Of a stretch of 64,000 nucleotides of DNA, positions 62,318 to 64,000 are shown piece after piece; position 1 is the first letter of the stretch; the number at the start of each line of letters is the position of its first letter. Both the position numbers and the translations under genes were made by a program. The notes below the pieces were generated by a model, which saw only the letters and a list, made by a program, of their open reading frames with translations, did no database searches and was not told the DNA's origin. Source of the stretch: Pleurocapsaceae cyanobacterium CSU_1_1 (GTDB lineage: Bacteria > Cyanobacteriota > Cyanobacteriia > Cyanobacteriales > Xenococcaceae); contig JAAUOU010000006.1 in assembly GCA_012034765.1 (NCBI GenBank), positions 1 through 64,000 on the forward strand, in the 5' to 3' direction.

Positions 62318-62896
62318 ATGATTGCTACCAAACATAATTCCCCGAACTTCACCCCCAAAGAATACTTTGCATGGGAAGAAACCCAGCTAGAAAAACACGA
62401 GTATATCGACGGTAAAGTTTACTCAATGAGCGGGGGGAGTAAAAATCATAGTTTACTTGCGGCTAGGATGATCGCATTGTTTTTCAATCATTTAGATGGA
62501 AGTAACTGCGACACCGCGACCTCAGACCTGCGAGTTAATATTGTTGAGACAAATAATTATACCTATCCCGATGTTAGTGTCACCTGCGACGATCGCGATA
62601 AAACCACAACTCAATACATTACCTACCCTTGTTTGATTGTTGAAGTTTTATCAAATAGCACAGAGGCATACGATAGGGGTAGTAAGTTCAGAATGTATCG
62701 AAACAATCCTGTTTTACAAGATTATTTATTAGTTAGCTCCACCAGCATCGAAATGGATTTATATCATAAAAATGATGCGGGTGAATGGGTGATTATCAAC
62801 TATCAAGTAGGAGACTTGATCGAACTCAAAAGTATTAATCTGAGCTTTGCGATCGAGCAAATCTACCGCAATCTCGATCTAACACCAGAATCCTAG
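62318..62896 (+). CDS. Uma2-family (DUF820) putative restriction-endonuclease-like protein
   Basis: A protein of about 192 residues of the Uma2 family, abundant in cyanobacteria, with a PD-(D/E)XK nuclease-like fold. The opening FTPKEYFAWEETQLEKHEYIDGKVYSMSGGSKNHSLLAARM and the core YTYPDVSVTCDDRD / PCLIVEVLSNSTEAYDRGSKFRMYR contain the PDV and the ExL-type motif. I start at ATG 62318, because homologues begin close to FTPKEYF; the longer frame uses a TTG at 62255. Function is unknown. Confidence 0.85.
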   Translation: MIATKHNSPNFTPKEYFAWEETQLEKHEYIDGKVYSMSGGSKNHSLLAARMIALFFNHLDGSNCDTATSDLRVNIVETNNYTYPDVSVTCDDRDKTTTQYITYPCLIVEVLSNSTEAYDRGSKFRMYRNNPVLQDYLLVSSTSIEMDLYHKNDAGEWVIINYQVGDLIELKSINLSFAIEQIYRNLDLTPES

Positions 62897-63036
62897 CTAT
62901 TAGAGCGATCGCTGATTTGTTGAATGTTGCACGGAATGATATTCAGAAAAATTCTTGATATTATTTAAAACGGTAAGCAAAATTAATTTATATATAGCAG
63001 TCCTATTTGATTCATGAAACTGCATTGATTGGTTTT

Positions 63037-63053
63037 TAGGTAGTAGGTAGTAG
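63037..63053. repeat. Short heptamer repeat (TAGGTAG)2
   Basis: Two copies of TAGGTAG plus TAG, the same family as TACCTAC at 49702 when read on the other strand. Confidence 0.6.
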
Positions 63054-63094
63054 AAATTTCTCATTTCATTTAGGATTGCTATATTTACAAACAG

Positions 63095-64000
63095 TCACTT
63101 ATAGCTCCTGAAAAAATCAATGGTGTCTTTTAAAGCAATGATAAAAGCATCAATCTCTTCCCTGGTGTTATAGAAATACAGACTAGCTCTGGCACTACCA
63201 GAAGCGTTTAAAATGCGGTGGAGGGGTTGAGTGCAGTGATGTCCTGAGCGAATGGCAATTCCTTCCTGATCGAGGAGGGTTGCTAGGTCACTGGCATGAA
63301 TACCTGGGATGTTAAAGGCTGCTAAGGCTGCCCTACCTTTGCCCTCTGGTGTGGGTTTCTTGCCGTAAATTCTGATGTCGGGAATAGTTTCTAGTTGCTT
63401 AAATAAATAGGCGGTTAATTCTTCTTCGTAGGCGTGAATCTTTTCTATGCCGATACTATTAAGATAATCTACTGCTGCCCCTAAAGCGATCGCCTCACCA
63501 ATAGCAGGGGTTCCCGCTTCAAACTTATGGGGTAAGTCGCCATAGGTAGAATGGTCGAGAAATACTTCATCAATCATTTCCCCACCACCCATAAAGGGAG
63601 GCATGGCTAATAACAGCTCTTTTTTACCGTAGAGGAAGCCAATCCCTGTGGTTGCACACATTTTGTGTCCTGAAGCGACTAACCAGTCACAGTCGATCGC
63701 TTGAACGTCGATGGGCATATGTGGCACACTTTGACAGGCATCAATTAGTACTTTTGCGCCATATTTGTGAGCTTTTGCGGTAATTTCGGTTACAGGATTA
63801 ATTATCCCCAGAGTATTGGAGACATGCACAATGGAAACGAGTTTAGTTTTGCCCGATAGCAGGGATTTATACTGTTCAAAATCAAACTCTTCAGTGGGGG
63901 TTAATTCAACATATTTAATTACTGCCCCAGTTTTTTCGGCGATTAGCTGCCAGGGAACAATATTGCTGTGATGTTCCATCACGGAGAGAATAATTTCATC
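63095..64000 (-). CDS. sufS: SufS-type cysteine desulfurase (partial)
   Basis: The C-terminal part of a PLP-dependent group II cysteine desulfurase; the frame is open to the window edge ([13 protein letters not shown]), so the N-terminus is missing. It has the PLP Lys in [18 protein letters not shown] and the active Cys in [14 protein letters not shown]. SufS mobilises sulfur for Fe-S clusters with SufE or SufBCD. About 302 residues of roughly 420 are present. The neighbouring suf genes would lie outside on the right. Confidence 0.93.
   Translation of the reverse strand, partial: DEIILSVMEHHSNIVPWQLIAEKTGAVIKYVELTPTEEFDFEQYKSLLSGKTKLVSIVHVSNTLGIINPVTEITAKAHKYGAKVLIDACQSVPHMPIDVQAIDCDWLVASGHKMCATTGIGFLYGKKELLLAMPPFMGGGEMIDEVFLDHSTYGDLPHKFEAGTPAIGEAIALGAAVDYLNSIGIEKIHAYEEELTAYLFKQLETIPDIRIYGKKPTPEGKGRAALAAFNIPGIHASDLATLLDQEGIAIRSGHHCTQPLHRILNASGSARASLYFYNTREEIDAFIIALKDTIDFFRSYK

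Overview
The window is chromosomal DNA of a cyanobacterium. The direct evidence is the frequent GCGATCGC (HIP1) octamer, a low-to-moderate G+C content, and cyanobacterial marker genes: chlP (geranylgeranyl reductase), the myxoxanthophyll pair cruF/cruG, a Ycf46-type AAA protein, a DUF1825 protein, nickel superoxide dismutase and a pseudopilin of the HpsC type. I cannot name the genus. The pseudopilin and the exopolysaccharide genes would suit a filamentous or aggregate-forming species, but this is inference.

Layout. 1-13.5 kb: end of an unknown gene, corA, a 2OG-Fe(II) oxygenase, a leftward run cruF-cruG-rsmB-terB-like, gatA, an ABC ATPase, a DUF1232 protein, a damaged brnT/brnA toxin-antitoxin pair, a dead F420/NADP-type reductase, a GNAT acetyltransferase and a DUF1825 gene. 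13.5-26.5 kb: class A PBP, a frameshifted ParA-like ATPase, the stomatin/NfeD membrane pair, a thioredoxin-reductase-like flavoprotein with an abnormal NADPH site, an SH3 protein with ycf46, moaA, rpsD, ftsH, a fold-back repeat and sodN. 26.6-36.5 kb: a Liv-type binding lipoprotein, a broken DOMON-like gene, and a leftward surface-polysaccharide group (pyruvyl transferase, methyltransferase, Wzx-like flippase, CbbY-like phosphatase, LpxB-related protein), then a LOG-family gene. 36.5-44 kb: a membrane GTPase, a mosaic of a broken tnpB and an IS1634-like element with recognisable terminal inverted repeats, a WD40 protein and a SpoIIM-like membrane protein. 44-55.3 kb: miaA, a large expansin-like protein with two CBM2-type modules, msrA, a response regulator/histidine kinase pair, galE, an XPB-like helicase, a rhomboid protease and a second membrane GTPase. 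55.3-64 kb: an IS607-type element (tnpA + TnpB-related), palindromic repeats, a doubly frameshifted hpsC-like pseudopilin with a second gene remnant beside it, chlP, an orphan MNT nucleotidyltransferase, a Uma2 protein and a SufS-type cysteine desulfurase cut by the window edge.

Two themes stand out. First, at least seven genes are interrupted by single-base events: rsmB, brnT, the reductase, parA, the DOMON-like gene, tnpB, and hpsC twice. One of these, rsmB, breaks exactly at an A AAA AAG heptamer in the right phase for -1 ribosomal frameshifting. Second, intergenic space is rich in short repeats: heptamer tandem arrays just after stop codons, GTAGGG-type perfect palindromes, and fold-back elements.

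No CRISPR array, rRNA or tRNA gene was recognised. The best candidates for less-described biology are the twin-CBM2 expansin, the disulfide reductase lacking a normal NADPH motif, the zinc-finger-less TnpB-related protein with an operator-like inverted repeat over the start of its tnpA, and an unannotated leftward transcript candidate at 15.8-16.05 kb.
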